Positions 29,662-37,105 of a DNA stretch of 64,000 nucleotides are shown here, one piece after another (within the stretch, counting starts at the first letter, position 1; every line of letters begins with the position of its first letter). The position numbers and the translations under genes were made by a program. Source of the DNA: Akkermansia massiliensis (GTDB lineage: Bacteria > Verrucomicrobiota > Verrucomicrobiia > Verrucomicrobiales > Akkermansiaceae). Below the pieces are notes generated by a model. That model was not told the origin of the DNA. It saw only the letters and a program-made list of their open reading frames with translations, and made no database searches. Location: NCBI RefSeq assembly GCF_023516715.1, contig NZ_JAMGSI010000001.1, forward strand, positions 992,001 to 1,056,000, given 5' to 3'.

Positions 29662-30171
29662 ATGAAACAGGGCTTGTTCATATTGGTCAGCGGCCTGCTG
29701 ATGGCCGGCCTGACCGGATGCGACGATTCCAGCGAACGGCGCGCCCGCTACGCGGAGAAGAAGCCCGCTCCGCGCCCCCTGGAAAGAACGTTTGACCCTC
29801 CCAAAAAAGTTCTCCCCCCCGCGGAGCCTAAAAAGAAGGCCCCCGTGTGGATGGACTACAAGGGGGAGGACATGCGGCAGCTCACGGAACTCTCCGGCCG
29901 CAAGGTGCTGATTGTCTTTTATGCCCCTTGGAGCCGCCCGGCCACGGACTACGTGCAGGCGGTCAAGTCCTACGCCGCGGCGCAGGACGGCAAGGCGTTC
30001 GCCGTGCTGATTGACGCAGACGCTTATCCGGACGTGGCCCGCAAGTACGGGCTGGAAGCCGTTCCGCTAACGGTCCTGTATCTGGAAGGCATGAAGCTGA
30101 AGGAAATGGTCGGCGGCGTTTCCGCCCCCCGCCTGAACGAACTGATTGAACAGACCATACGGGTGCAGTAA
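29662..30171 (+). CDS. Thioredoxin-fold lipoprotein lacking the active-site cysteines
   Basis: A 169-residue lipoprotein: lipobox LTGC with the acylated Cys at residue 20, then a Pro/Lys/Arg-rich linker and a thioredoxin fold from about residue 65. The strand and active-site turn are recognisable (VLIVFYAPW) but continue SRPATDYVQAV where WCxxC is expected, so both redox cysteines are replaced. The cis-Pro strand is kept (LEAVPLTVLYLEG). It cannot act as a thiol oxidoreductase by the normal mechanism; a chaperone or binding role is more likely. It is divergent from the membrane protein at 28839-29558. Confidence 0.8.
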   Translation: MKQGLFILVSGLLMAGLTGCDDSSERRARYAEKKPAPRPLERTFDPPKKVLPPAEPKKKAPVWMDYKGEDMRQLTELSGRKVLIVFYAPWSRPATDYVQAVKSYAAAQDGKAFAVLIDADAYPDVARKYGLEAVPLTVLYLEGMKLKEMVGGVSAPRLNELIEQTIRVQ

Positions 30172-30565
30172 AGGAATTTCCTTTGCGGCCTCTGCATGGT
30201 TACAGGGAAAAATGACCAATTCCCTGTAGATGAACACTCGTCAATAGTCCGGAGAGGTATATTCCTTCTGGAGGCGCCTCTTATATTTCGTATTGGAGAC
30301 GGTTTGGCAAAATTCCGGAATGTGCAGGCGGAAGGCGCATTTATTTCCTCCCGGGACGGAGAGATTGGAATGTTTAATTATTGGCCATCAATGCTTGTAT
30401 TTTTGATGCCCTTTATTTTCACCTGATTCCTGCGCCGTTTCGGCCCTTTCCCTGTCTGCCGAATACGCGTTGAACGTGTTGATGGGGAGAAGGAAATCTT
30501 TCAAGGTGACCATGGACTGAATGACCAGTTCATTCAACAATAAATGAATTGAAAACATAAACACT
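30172..30565. other. Intergenic region before the PA14-amidase gene
   Basis: About 390 bp without a credible gene. It is AT-richer than its surroundings. A loose hairpin (TACAGGGA / TCCCTGTA) lies near 30201-30228. Promoter elements of the downstream gene must lie here but no clear -35/-10 pair stands out. Confidence 0.6.
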
Positions 30566-31504
30566 ATGGCTATATCAACTATACCATTTCACCCGCTCGA
30601 CGCTGAAAATAATCCTCGTTACAAGGTGAAGAAAAAAGACGCTCCCAAAATCGTCTGGCACAAGACGGAAGAAACCGGCGTCCATGACTGGGAAGGATAC
30701 ATCCGTATCCCCTTTGACAAGGAATATGCCTTTACCATTCAGATGGACGACAACGGCTACCTGGAAATAGACAACCAGAAAGTGGTGGAACTCAAGGACG
30801 GCAACTCATCCAAGAAGGCGGAGGGCAAGAAGGAACTCAAGCAAGGTTACCATTACGTCAAGCTCCATCATGAGAACCTGAAGGTTCCGGATGCCATTGC
30901 CCCCTATCCCAATGCGGAAGAATTCGTTCCTCAAATGGATGGGGCTGACCTGGAACTTTGGGAAATTGATGCCCCCGTCAATCTTTGGAAGACGGAGGAT
31001 GCCCAAAAACTGCTGAAATGCTACAATGTGGTGGATTATGTCACCATGCCCAATCCCGGACAGGTTTGGTCCTACATCGGGGGGTGGCTCTATCAGGCCC
31101 ACCTGAAGGAAATTGAGGACAATGTACCTGAGCAATTGCGCAGCTATTATAACAGCTGCGCCCTGCGCATGAGTATCGCGCTGAGTTCCTTCGGAAAGGA
31201 CTTGAAGAACGAAGCAGGGGCGGAGCTCATCGGAGACAAGGCGAATGCCGGCGCATTGGGAGGTAAAACCCACGTGATCATCCGTGCAAGGGACATGGCC
31301 GCTTATGTGCAAAAGCTCCTGGGCGACCCGGACTATGCCGACGGCCAGGATACAGGCTATTGCAGCCCGCAGCCGGGCGACATTATTGTGTTTGCCGGAA
31401 AGGGTCACGCAGGAATGTGTCCGGGAGACAACATCTCCATTGGCAGTTTCCTGACTGGCCCCATTTGGTTAATCAACCGGGCGACATTGAAAGACGCTGA
31501 ATAA
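30566..31504 (+). CDS. PA14-like domain fused to a Tae4-like peptidoglycan amidase
   Basis: A 312-residue protein with no signal peptide. Residues 35-115 look like a PA14 module: WEGYIRIPFDKEYAFTIQMD, DNGYLEIDNQKVVEL and a closing LKQGYHYVKLHHEN, a beta-barrel usually binding glycans. Residues 145-312 resemble the Tae4 class of NlpC/P60-type amidase effectors: the catalytic Cys is C198 in NSCALRMSIAL, the expected His is H281 in GKGHAGM, and D288 follows; IIVFAGKGHAG and GPIWLIN match the end of the fold. Tae4 enzymes cut the gamma-D-Glu-mDAP bond of peptidoglycan. No type VI secretion gene is in the window, so the delivery route is unknown. A hairpin terminator follows at once. The family call rests on motifs, not on a search. 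Confidence 0.7.
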   Translation: MAISTIPFHPLDAENNPRYKVKKKDAPKIVWHKTEETGVHDWEGYIRIPFDKEYAFTIQMDDNGYLEIDNQKVVELKDGNSSKKAEGKKELKQGYHYVKLHHENLKVPDAIAPYPNAEEFVPQMDGADLELWEIDAPVNLWKTEDAQKLLKCYNVVDYVTMPNPGQVWSYIGGWLYQAHLKEIEDNVPEQLRSYYNSCALRMSIALSSFGKDLKNEAGAELIGDKANAGALGGKTHVIIRARDMAAYVQKLLGDPDYADGQDTGYCSPQPGDIIVFAGKGHAGMCPGDNISIGSFLTGPIWLINRATLKDAE

Positions 31505-31522
31505 TTCATCAACTTCTTTTTT

Positions 31523-31560
31523 ACGGAGCGAATGCTTTAAAAGCATTCGCTCCGTTTTTG
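31523..31560 (+). terminator. Intrinsic terminator after the amidase gene
   Basis: Stem ACGGAGCGAATGCTT / AAGCATTCGCTCCGT with a three-base loop, followed by TTTTT. It lies between the amidase gene and the gene at 31596, so the two are not simply co-transcribed. Confidence 0.9.
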
Positions 31561-31595
31561 AACATAATGGGAAAGAAAGTAATCTACCCATTTCT

Positions 31596-32195
31596 ATGGA
31601 TAAAACACCACTCTTTTGTTGTTTGTTTTCCGGACTGATACCCGTATCGGCCAGCGCAGCGCCATCTTCCCCCCCCTTTCCCACGCAGGCTGAAGTGGCC
31701 GCGGATGCTTCTCTTTACAGCCCGGCCATGTACCTGCGGAGAAGCGACATTCTCCTGGCGGTTATTATTTATAAGACGGTAGAAACGGACCAGGAGATAA
31801 CGTACTACGCCCGCGTCGTCCAATCTCTCCGGGGAGACATTCCTGTGGAGGCTTTGATCCAGTGGAGCTGGGCTGCCCATAAACACTCTGCGGTCAGCTT
31901 CTCCAAACCGGAACCGGGCAGCTCCCCTAAAACGGAACTGTATTCCGGTAATTATATGTATTATACCCTTGCCTCCTCCAAGGAGGTAAAAAAACTGCCG
32001 GACACGCCGGAATCTTTTGCTCCGGCGGACAGTATCCCGGGCCTGGATTCCTATGATCTGGGAGACGACGTCATTTACTTCCCGATGACGGAGAGTGATC
32101 GGGGCCGAGCTATAAGGAAACTCCTTCATATCGAACCCGCCAGGATCACCGCAGAATCGGAGGCCGCCCGCTTCCGGCCCTCTTCCGGCAAGTAA
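31596..32195 (+). CDS. Secreted protein of unknown function; weak immunity-protein candidate
   Basis: A 199-residue protein with an N-terminal signal peptide (MDKTPLFCCLFSGLIPVSAS), so it is exported to the periplasm or beyond. The mature part is a small alpha/beta domain with no motif I recognise. It lies 92 bp downstream of the PA14-amidase stop, in the same direction but behind a strong terminator. A periplasmic protein next to a peptidoglycan amidase would fit an immunity function, as with Tai4 partners of Tae4, but it shows no visible similarity to that family and is longer. The pairing is an inference from position only. Confidence 0.65.
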   Translation: MDKTPLFCCLFSGLIPVSASAAPSSPPFPTQAEVAADASLYSPAMYLRRSDILLAVIIYKTVETDQEITYYARVVQSLRGDIPVEALIQWSWAAHKHSAVSFSKPEPGSSPKTELYSGNYMYYTLASSKEVKKLPDTPESFAPADSIPGLDSYDLGDDVIYFPMTESDRGRAIRKLLHIEPARITAESEAARFRPSSGK

Positions 32196-32346
32196 CGCCT
32201 TACTCTTTTTTCTTTCCCTCTTTCCGGCAGGCCCTTCCTTGTTGCCCGGGCATGTTTCATCTCCCCGTCCGGTTCCTTTCAGGAAGCAGGCCTTTTTTTG
32301 TATTTCAGCATTCCCCTCCCTGTCCCGGACAGGGGGGGAAATACAT

Positions 32347-32378
32347 GAAAAAACCGGTTCACGTTTCCGTGAACCGGG
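32347..32378 (-). terminator. Intrinsic terminator after lysC
   Basis: Stem CCGGTTCACG / CGTGAACCGG with loop TTTC; on the minus strand it is followed by a T-run. It closes the hom-lysC transcript. Confidence 0.85.
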
Positions 32379-32398
32379 CCTGAAAAAAGGGGGAAGTG

Positions 32399-33616
32399 TT
32401 AGACGCCCAGGTTGAACGCCCTGTGCACCACCCGGGCCGCTTCCTCAATGTCTGACTCGTCCACCATCACGGCAATCTTGATCTCCGAGGTGGAAATCAT
32501 GCCGGTCTTGATGTTGGCGTCCGCCAGGGCCTTGAACGCGGTAGCTCCCACGCCGGAGTGGGAGCGCATGCCGATGCCTACCAGGGAAAGCTTGGCAAGA
32601 CCCGCTTCCGTTTCCACCTTCACGGTGGAACCCAGGGCGGCCATGACCGGCTTGAGGGCAGCCTGGGCGCGGCCCAGTTCGTTGGAGGGCATGGTGAAAG
32701 ACTGGCGGACGTAGCCGTCATGAGCGGTATTGGCCAGAATCATGTCCAGGTTAATTTCCGCTTCTGCCAGGGCGCCCAGTATCTGGGCCGTGTAGCCAAT
32801 CTGGTCCGGAATGCCGGTAATGGTAACGCGGGCCTGGTTGCGGTCAATGGAAATGCCGCGGATGACGACGGCTTCCATGGAGGGAGTTTCTTCTTGCACG
32901 ATTGTACCGGGGTTGGTGTTCATGGAGTTGCGAACTTCAAAGACGACGCCGAATTTTTTGGCGAATTCCACGGAGCGCGACTGCATCACCTTGGAACCGT
33001 TGGAGGCCATCTCCAGCATCTCGTCATATGAAAGGGTTTGTATCTTCTTGGCGTCTTTCACCACGCGGGGATCACAGGTGTACACGCCGTCCACATCTGT
33101 AAAAATCTGGCACACGTCCGCTTTCAGCGCGGCCGCGATGGCGATGGCGGAAAGGTCGGACCCCCCGCGGCCCAGCGTCTGGACCATTCCTTCTTCCGTG
33201 GCTCCCTGGAAGCCGGCGCAGATGAGGATGTTGCCTTCCAGCAGGTACTTGTTCATCAGCGTGGGGTTGATGCTGTGGATGCGGCCACGCGTATGGCTAC
33301 CGAAGGTCGTGATGCCCGCCTGCGCCCCCGTGAAGGACATGGCTTTTTCCCCCAGCTCGTGCAGGGCCATGCAGAGCAGGGCGATAGACTGCTGCTCTCC
33401 GGTGGCCATCAGCACGTCAAGTTCGCGTTCGCAAGGGGATTCGGACAACTCTTTGGCCAGGCCGATCAGCTTGTCCGTCACCCCGCTCATGGCGGAAACG
33501 ACGGCGACCACCTGGTTGCCGTCTTTGGCGGTGTCATGGATGCGGCGCGCCACATTGCGGATGCGGTCAATGGTGCCGACGGAGCTGCCCCCGAATTTTT
33601 GAACGATAAGAGCCAT
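32399..33616 (-). CDS. lysC: Aspartate kinase
   Basis: A 405-residue enzyme phosphorylating aspartate, the first step to Lys, Thr, Met and diaminopimelate. N-terminal kinase domain: VQKFGGSSVGTIDRIRNVA, GRGGSDLSAIAIAAAL and DVDGVYTCDPRVV. Two ACT regulatory domains follow (about residues 265-335 and 345-405; GIPDQIGYTAQILGALAEAE marks the first), so allosteric feedback by Lys and/or Thr is expected. The length fits the monofunctional class. hom lies 21 bp upstream on the same strand, an operon that joins two steps of the pathway. Confidence 0.95.
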   Translation of the reverse strand: MALIVQKFGGSSVGTIDRIRNVARRIHDTAKDGNQVVAVVSAMSGVTDKLIGLAKELSESPCERELDVLMATGEQQSIALLCMALHELGEKAMSFTGAQAGITTFGSHTRGRIHSINPTLMNKYLLEGNILICAGFQGATEEGMVQTLGRGGSDLSAIAIAAALKADVCQIFTDVDGVYTCDPRVVKDAKKIQTLSYDEMLEMASNGSKVMQSRSVEFAKKFGVVFEVRNSMNTNPGTIVQEETPSMEAVVIRGISIDRNQARVTITGIPDQIGYTAQILGALAEAEINLDMILANTAHDGYVRQSFTMPSNELGRAQAALKPVMAALGSTVKVETEAGLAKLSLVGIGMRSHSGVGATAFKALADANIKTGMISTSEIKIAVMVDESDIEEAARVVHRAFNLGV

Positions 33617-33637
33617 GTAACAGGATGATGATATAGG

Positions 33638-34966
33638 TTAGGATTGAGGAAGAAGGTGTTCGATGCGGAGTACGCGGGGTTCCGCCGCCACGCAGGAAAT
33701 GCGGGCAATTTCCTCCAGGGCCTTCTGAAGCTGGCCCCACGGGCAGGAATGGAGGATGAAAACGAGGTCGTTCCACTGGGCTCCGTCTTCAGCGATATGG
33801 CTGGGAGCGGAGGAGGTGGCGGAAATGCCGATGCCGAAGGTGGCCAGAATGCGGGCTATCTCCGCAATGACGCCGGGCTGGTCCGCCACCTGGAAGCGGA
33901 CGTAATACGGGGTGACCGTATCATTGATGTGCATGATTCCGCAGGACTTGGCATACGGATTGAACCCCGTATGGTATTCAGGATAGCGGCTTTCACGCAT
34001 GGCGGTGATCACGTCGCTGATGACGGCGGAGGCTGTGGGATTTTTGCCCGCTCCGCGGCCGTAAAACAGCGTTTCCCCTACAATGTCTCCGTTGACGGAA
34101 ATGGCGTTGAATACGCCGTTCACGGAGGCCAGGATATGCCAGTCATGGACAAAACAGGGCTGGACGCGCAGTTCCAGGGCGTCTTCCTGCCCTTCATGGT
34201 AGCGGATGACGACGAGGAGCTTGATGGTATACCCCAGCTTCCTGGCGAACTCGAAATCCCGGCTGGTGATGTTCTCAATGCCGCTGACGTAAATCTTGTC
34301 AGGGGAAATAGTGGTTCCGTACGCCAGCATCGCCAGGATGAGGGCCTTGTGGGCGGCGTCCCAGCCGTTGACGTCCAGGGAGGGATCTTCTTCCGCAAAG
34401 CCCAGCTTCTGGGCCTGGACCAGGGCGTCCGCGTAATCGGCCCCGTGTTCCCCCATGGCGGAGAGGATGTAATTGGACGTTCCGTTGATGATGCCGACAA
34501 TGGAATTGATATGGTTGCAGATCAGGGAATTCTGCAGGCTCTGGATGATGGGGATGCCGCCTCCGGCGGAAGCTTCAAAATAAATGGGCGTGCCCATTTC
34601 CGCGGAAAGCTTGAAAATCTCCGCGCCGTACTCCGCCAGAAGAGCCTTGTTTCCCGTGACGACGGGTTTCCCGGCGCGGAGGGCCAGCGTCACCAGCTCG
34701 TAAGCCTGGCGCGTGCCGCCGATCAGTTCGATGACGATGTCTATTTCCGGGTCATTCACCAGGTCCTGCCAGTCGTCCGTCAGCAGCTCCTGGGGAACGG
34801 CGGTTTCCCTGGGTTTTTCCAGATTGCGCACGGCGATGCGCTTGATTCTGAAAGGAATCTTGCTCCGGGCTTCCAGAAGGGAGTGGTTGCGGCACAGCGT
34901 TTCATAAACGCCGGAACCGACCGTTCCCAGCCCGGCAAGCCCAAGTTGTATAGGTTTTTCCGTCAT
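33638..34966 (-). CDS. hom: Homoserine dehydrogenase
   Basis: A 442-residue NAD(P)-dependent enzyme reducing aspartate semialdehyde to homoserine, precursor of Thr and Met. The ATG at 34966 (MTEKPIQLGLAGLGTVGSGV) is preferred to the longer frame, because it starts directly at the Rossmann GLGTVGSGV motif. The catalytic region is seen with FEASAGGGIPIIQSLQNSL, NGTSNYILSAM and GWDAAHKALILAML. A C-terminal ACT domain (YVRFQVADQPGVIAEIARIL) points to feedback by threonine. The gene is directly upstream of lysC. Confidence 0.95.
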   Translation of the reverse strand: MTEKPIQLGLAGLGTVGSGVYETLCRNHSLLEARSKIPFRIKRIAVRNLEKPRETAVPQELLTDDWQDLVNDPEIDIVIELIGGTRQAYELVTLALRAGKPVVTGNKALLAEYGAEIFKLSAEMGTPIYFEASAGGGIPIIQSLQNSLICNHINSIVGIINGTSNYILSAMGEHGADYADALVQAQKLGFAEEDPSLDVNGWDAAHKALILAMLAYGTTISPDKIYVSGIENITSRDFEFARKLGYTIKLLVVIRYHEGQEDALELRVQPCFVHDWHILASVNGVFNAISVNGDIVGETLFYGRGAGKNPTASAVISDVITAMRESRYPEYHTGFNPYAKSCGIMHINDTVTPYYVRFQVADQPGVIAEIARILATFGIGISATSSAPSHIAEDGAQWNDLVFILHSCPWGQLQKALEEIARISCVAAEPRVLRIEHLLPQS

Positions 34967-35597
34967 TCCTGCCGGGGGATTATGCAAAAAAATCCCTGTA
35001 ACGCAAGAGCTTTTACCGTCTGGAAATGCCACGTGACCCTCGTCCGGAGGGCGTGGAAACGGGGGAAAGTGGAAAGGGTGGCCGTTACTCCGTTCCCCTG
35101 GCTCCTCCGGATAATCTCCGGAAGTGCCCGTTCCGTTTTCTGTTCCAAATTTTGTAAGGGGGAAATCCTTCTGTATTCTCCAGAAATAAATGGAGTGGGG
35201 GGGGGGACGCCATGTTCATTCTGCCGTTGCCTGGGAATGGAAGCTTGATTAGTTCCTCCTGAGCGCTTCAAGCTATCCTTTCTGTCCACCAGGCTTGTCT
35301 GGTTTCCTGGCTAGCGTATTTAAAACATTTTCCGCAGCACAGCGGCGGGGAATTTCTCTCTTTCTTTGTGCCGTCCGGAGTCTAAAGGGGCCGGAACCCT
35401 TATTCCCGGCGCACGGCCGTGAATGAACATGCGGGAAGGACGGCTTCCTTACGCCCGGTGGCATCCCTGGTGCGCTGCAGGTTCACGAAGGTTCCGCCAG
35501 GACAACCGCCGTGCCGCAGGCCGGCAATTCACTGGGGCCGGGGGAAATCTCACTGCTGGCGAAATCGGGCAGGGAAACGGCGCCGGAAAAAGGCAGC
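34967..35597. other. Intergenic region between hom and tRNA-Gln, with a poly-G run
   Basis: About 630 bp with no credible gene; open frames on both strands lack family features. It contains a run of ten G at 35197-35206. The minus-strand hom promoter must lie in the first 200 bp. Otherwise I see nothing in it. Confidence 0.6.
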
Positions 35598-35624
35598 AAA
35601 AAACCCTCCTTGAAGAGAGGGTTG
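35598..35624 (-). terminator. Terminator of tRNA-Gln
   Basis: On the minus strand, AACCCTC...GAGGGTT forms a short hairpin followed by six T, directly after the tRNA CCA end. Confidence 0.75.
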
Positions 35625-35627
35625 GAT

Positions 35628-35702
35628 TGGCAGCCCCACCAGGACTCGAACCTAGAAATACTGAACCAAAATCAGGTGTGTTACCAATTACACTATGGGG
35701 CT
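35628..35702 (-). tRNA. tRNA-Gln (anticodon TTG)
   Basis: On the minus strand a cloverleaf folds: acceptor AGCCCCA/TGGGGCT, D arm GTGT...ACAC, anticodon loop TTTTGGT with anticodon TTG, T arm CTAGG-TTCGAGT-CCTGG, discriminator G and an encoded CCA. The anticodon stem has a mismatch at position 27-43 but is otherwise paired. Reads CAA (and probably CAG by wobble). Confidence 0.93.
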
Positions 35703-35797
35703 GTCTTGCACTGGCATTCCTGCCGTTGCGGGGCGTAGTAAACCATACGGGGCGTAGTCTGGCAAGAGAAAAATGTCCCGGTTCCGGCGTTTGGCGG

Positions 35798-36301
35798 TCA
35801 ATGTTCCGGCTTGATGATGCGGGTATAGCTCAACCGTTTGAACATCAGCATGGGAATGGCTACTCCGATCACCAGGGAGAAGATGATGAAGAACGCCGTG
35901 ATGCCGTTCTTGCAAATCTCTACAATCAGCCGGTTCATGGTGGCCGTGTCCTGGTTCTCCTGCATGAACTGCATCAGGGCCAGGATGGTCTTGTAGGCGT
36001 ACACGCCCGGAATCATCGGCAGCAGGGAGGGGAAGGCGAAAATCTCCGCCGGGCACTTCACCAGCTTGGCCGTCATGACGCCCAGCATGCCTATGGTGAA
36101 GGCGGCGATAAAGGTAGCGCTGGAAATGTCAATGGACCAGGAATGCAGCATGTAAAACCGGAAGGCGTGGCCGATGGCCGCCAGCAGGGCGGAAACGGCA
36201 ATGGCGCGCTTGGGCGGATTGGAGATGACGGCAAACCCCGTGGCGGCAATGGCGGCCATCAGGCCGTCCAGGAGGATGGAGGAAAGAAAATCCGGACTCA
36301 T
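35798..36301 (-). CDS. Threonine/serine exporter, C-terminal half (ThrE_2/DUF3815)
   Basis: A 167-residue membrane protein starting at the ATG at 36301 (MSPDFLSSILLDGLMAAIAA), in frame with a longer open reading that would overlap the partner gene. It has about four to five hydrophobic segments and the family pattern FPSLLPMIPGVYAYKTIL and SLVIGVAIPML. Together with the next gene it forms the split version of ThrE, an exporter of threonine and serine. The ATG overlaps the TGA of the partner by 4 bp (ATGA), so the halves are translationally coupled. Confidence 0.88.
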   Translation of the reverse strand: MSPDFLSSILLDGLMAAIAATGFAVISNPPKRAIAVSALLAAIGHAFRFYMLHSWSIDISSATFIAAFTIGMLGVMTAKLVKCPAEIFAFPSLLPMIPGVYAYKTILALMQFMQENQDTATMNRLIVEICKNGITAFFIIFSLVIGVAIPMLMFKRLSYTRIIKPEH

Positions 36302-37074
36302 AAGCTGTTTACCCCCACGATGAGCATGGTTGCGGAAAGGCCGATGGTGATGCAGGAAATCATCATGATGGAATGGACGCCGCGTGAGATGCCCATCAGG
36401 ATGTGGCCGTGCATCAGGTCCATGATGGAATTGATCATCTGAACGCCGGGAACCAGGAACAGGACGCTGGTGGCCAGGGCGATCTGAGGCGTGGAGCCGA
36501 GCTGGAAGATGACGGCGCACGCGGCCGCCATGGAAGCGGCGAAGGCGGAAAGGATAATGACGCCCAGCGGATTGTACTTCAACCGGGAAAGCTGCTGTTT
36601 TACCAGGAAGCCCAGCAGGGTGGCGGCGAACACGGTCAGCATGGCCCACAGGTCCCCGTTGAACAGGCGGCAGAAGGCGGCGTTGCCCACGCTGACCAGA
36701 AGCAGGTCCGTCCAGCGGGAAAACCTCTTGGTGCGCACGATGGAGCGGAACGCCTGCTCCATCTCCGCAATGCTGACGTTGTTGTCCACCGGGAGCCAGC
36801 TCAATTCGCTGAGTTGCTGGATCAGGTTCAAGTTGAACGCCAGGGGCTTCAGCTTCCGGACGGAGGTGCGGCGCAGCGTCTCGTCATCCTTGCAGATCAG
36901 GCTCATGGTGATATTGCGCTGGAAAATGGTCATATCCGCACTGTACCCGTACGCGGCGGCAATGCGGGAAATATTGCGCACGGCGCGGTTGGTGTGCACC
37001 CCTGCGCCCATAAGCGTGGTGGCGTACTCCAGCAGGAACTCTGAAAGGGCCTGTATTTGGTCGGTATGCTGCAT
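36298..37074 (-). CDS. Threonine/serine exporter, N-terminal half (ThrE/DUF1212)
   Basis: A 258-residue membrane protein with the cytoplasmic DUF1212 region up to about residue 115 (the family's GAGVHTNRAVRNISRIAAAYG is clear) and four or five membrane segments after it, including TSVLFLVPGVQMINSIMDLM. It pairs with the downstream half. The neighbours hom, lysC (threonine precursor synthesis) and metH (methionine from homocysteine) put it in an aspartate-family amino-acid neighbourhood; export of excess threonine or serine is plausible. metH lies 31 bp upstream on the same strand. Confidence 0.88.
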   Translation of the reverse strand: MQHTDQIQALSEFLLEYATTLMGAGVHTNRAVRNISRIAAAYGYSADMTIFQRNITMSLICKDDETLRRTSVRKLKPLAFNLNLIQQLSELSWLPVDNNVSIAEMEQAFRSIVRTKRFSRWTDLLLVSVGNAAFCRLFNGDLWAMLTVFAATLLGFLVKQQLSRLKYNPLGVIILSAFAASMAAACAVIFQLGSTPQIALATSVLFLVPGVQMINSIMDLMHGHILMGISRGVHSIMMISCITIGLSATMLIVGVNSL

Positions 37075-37105
37075 AAAGGGGAAAGGCGGAATAAAAACGG
37101 GAAAG

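Noticed and set aside
30566-32195. Full type VI secretion locus
   Set aside because: No Hcp, VgrG, PAAR, TssB/C or other T6SS gene is present in the window; only the amidase-like effector fold is.
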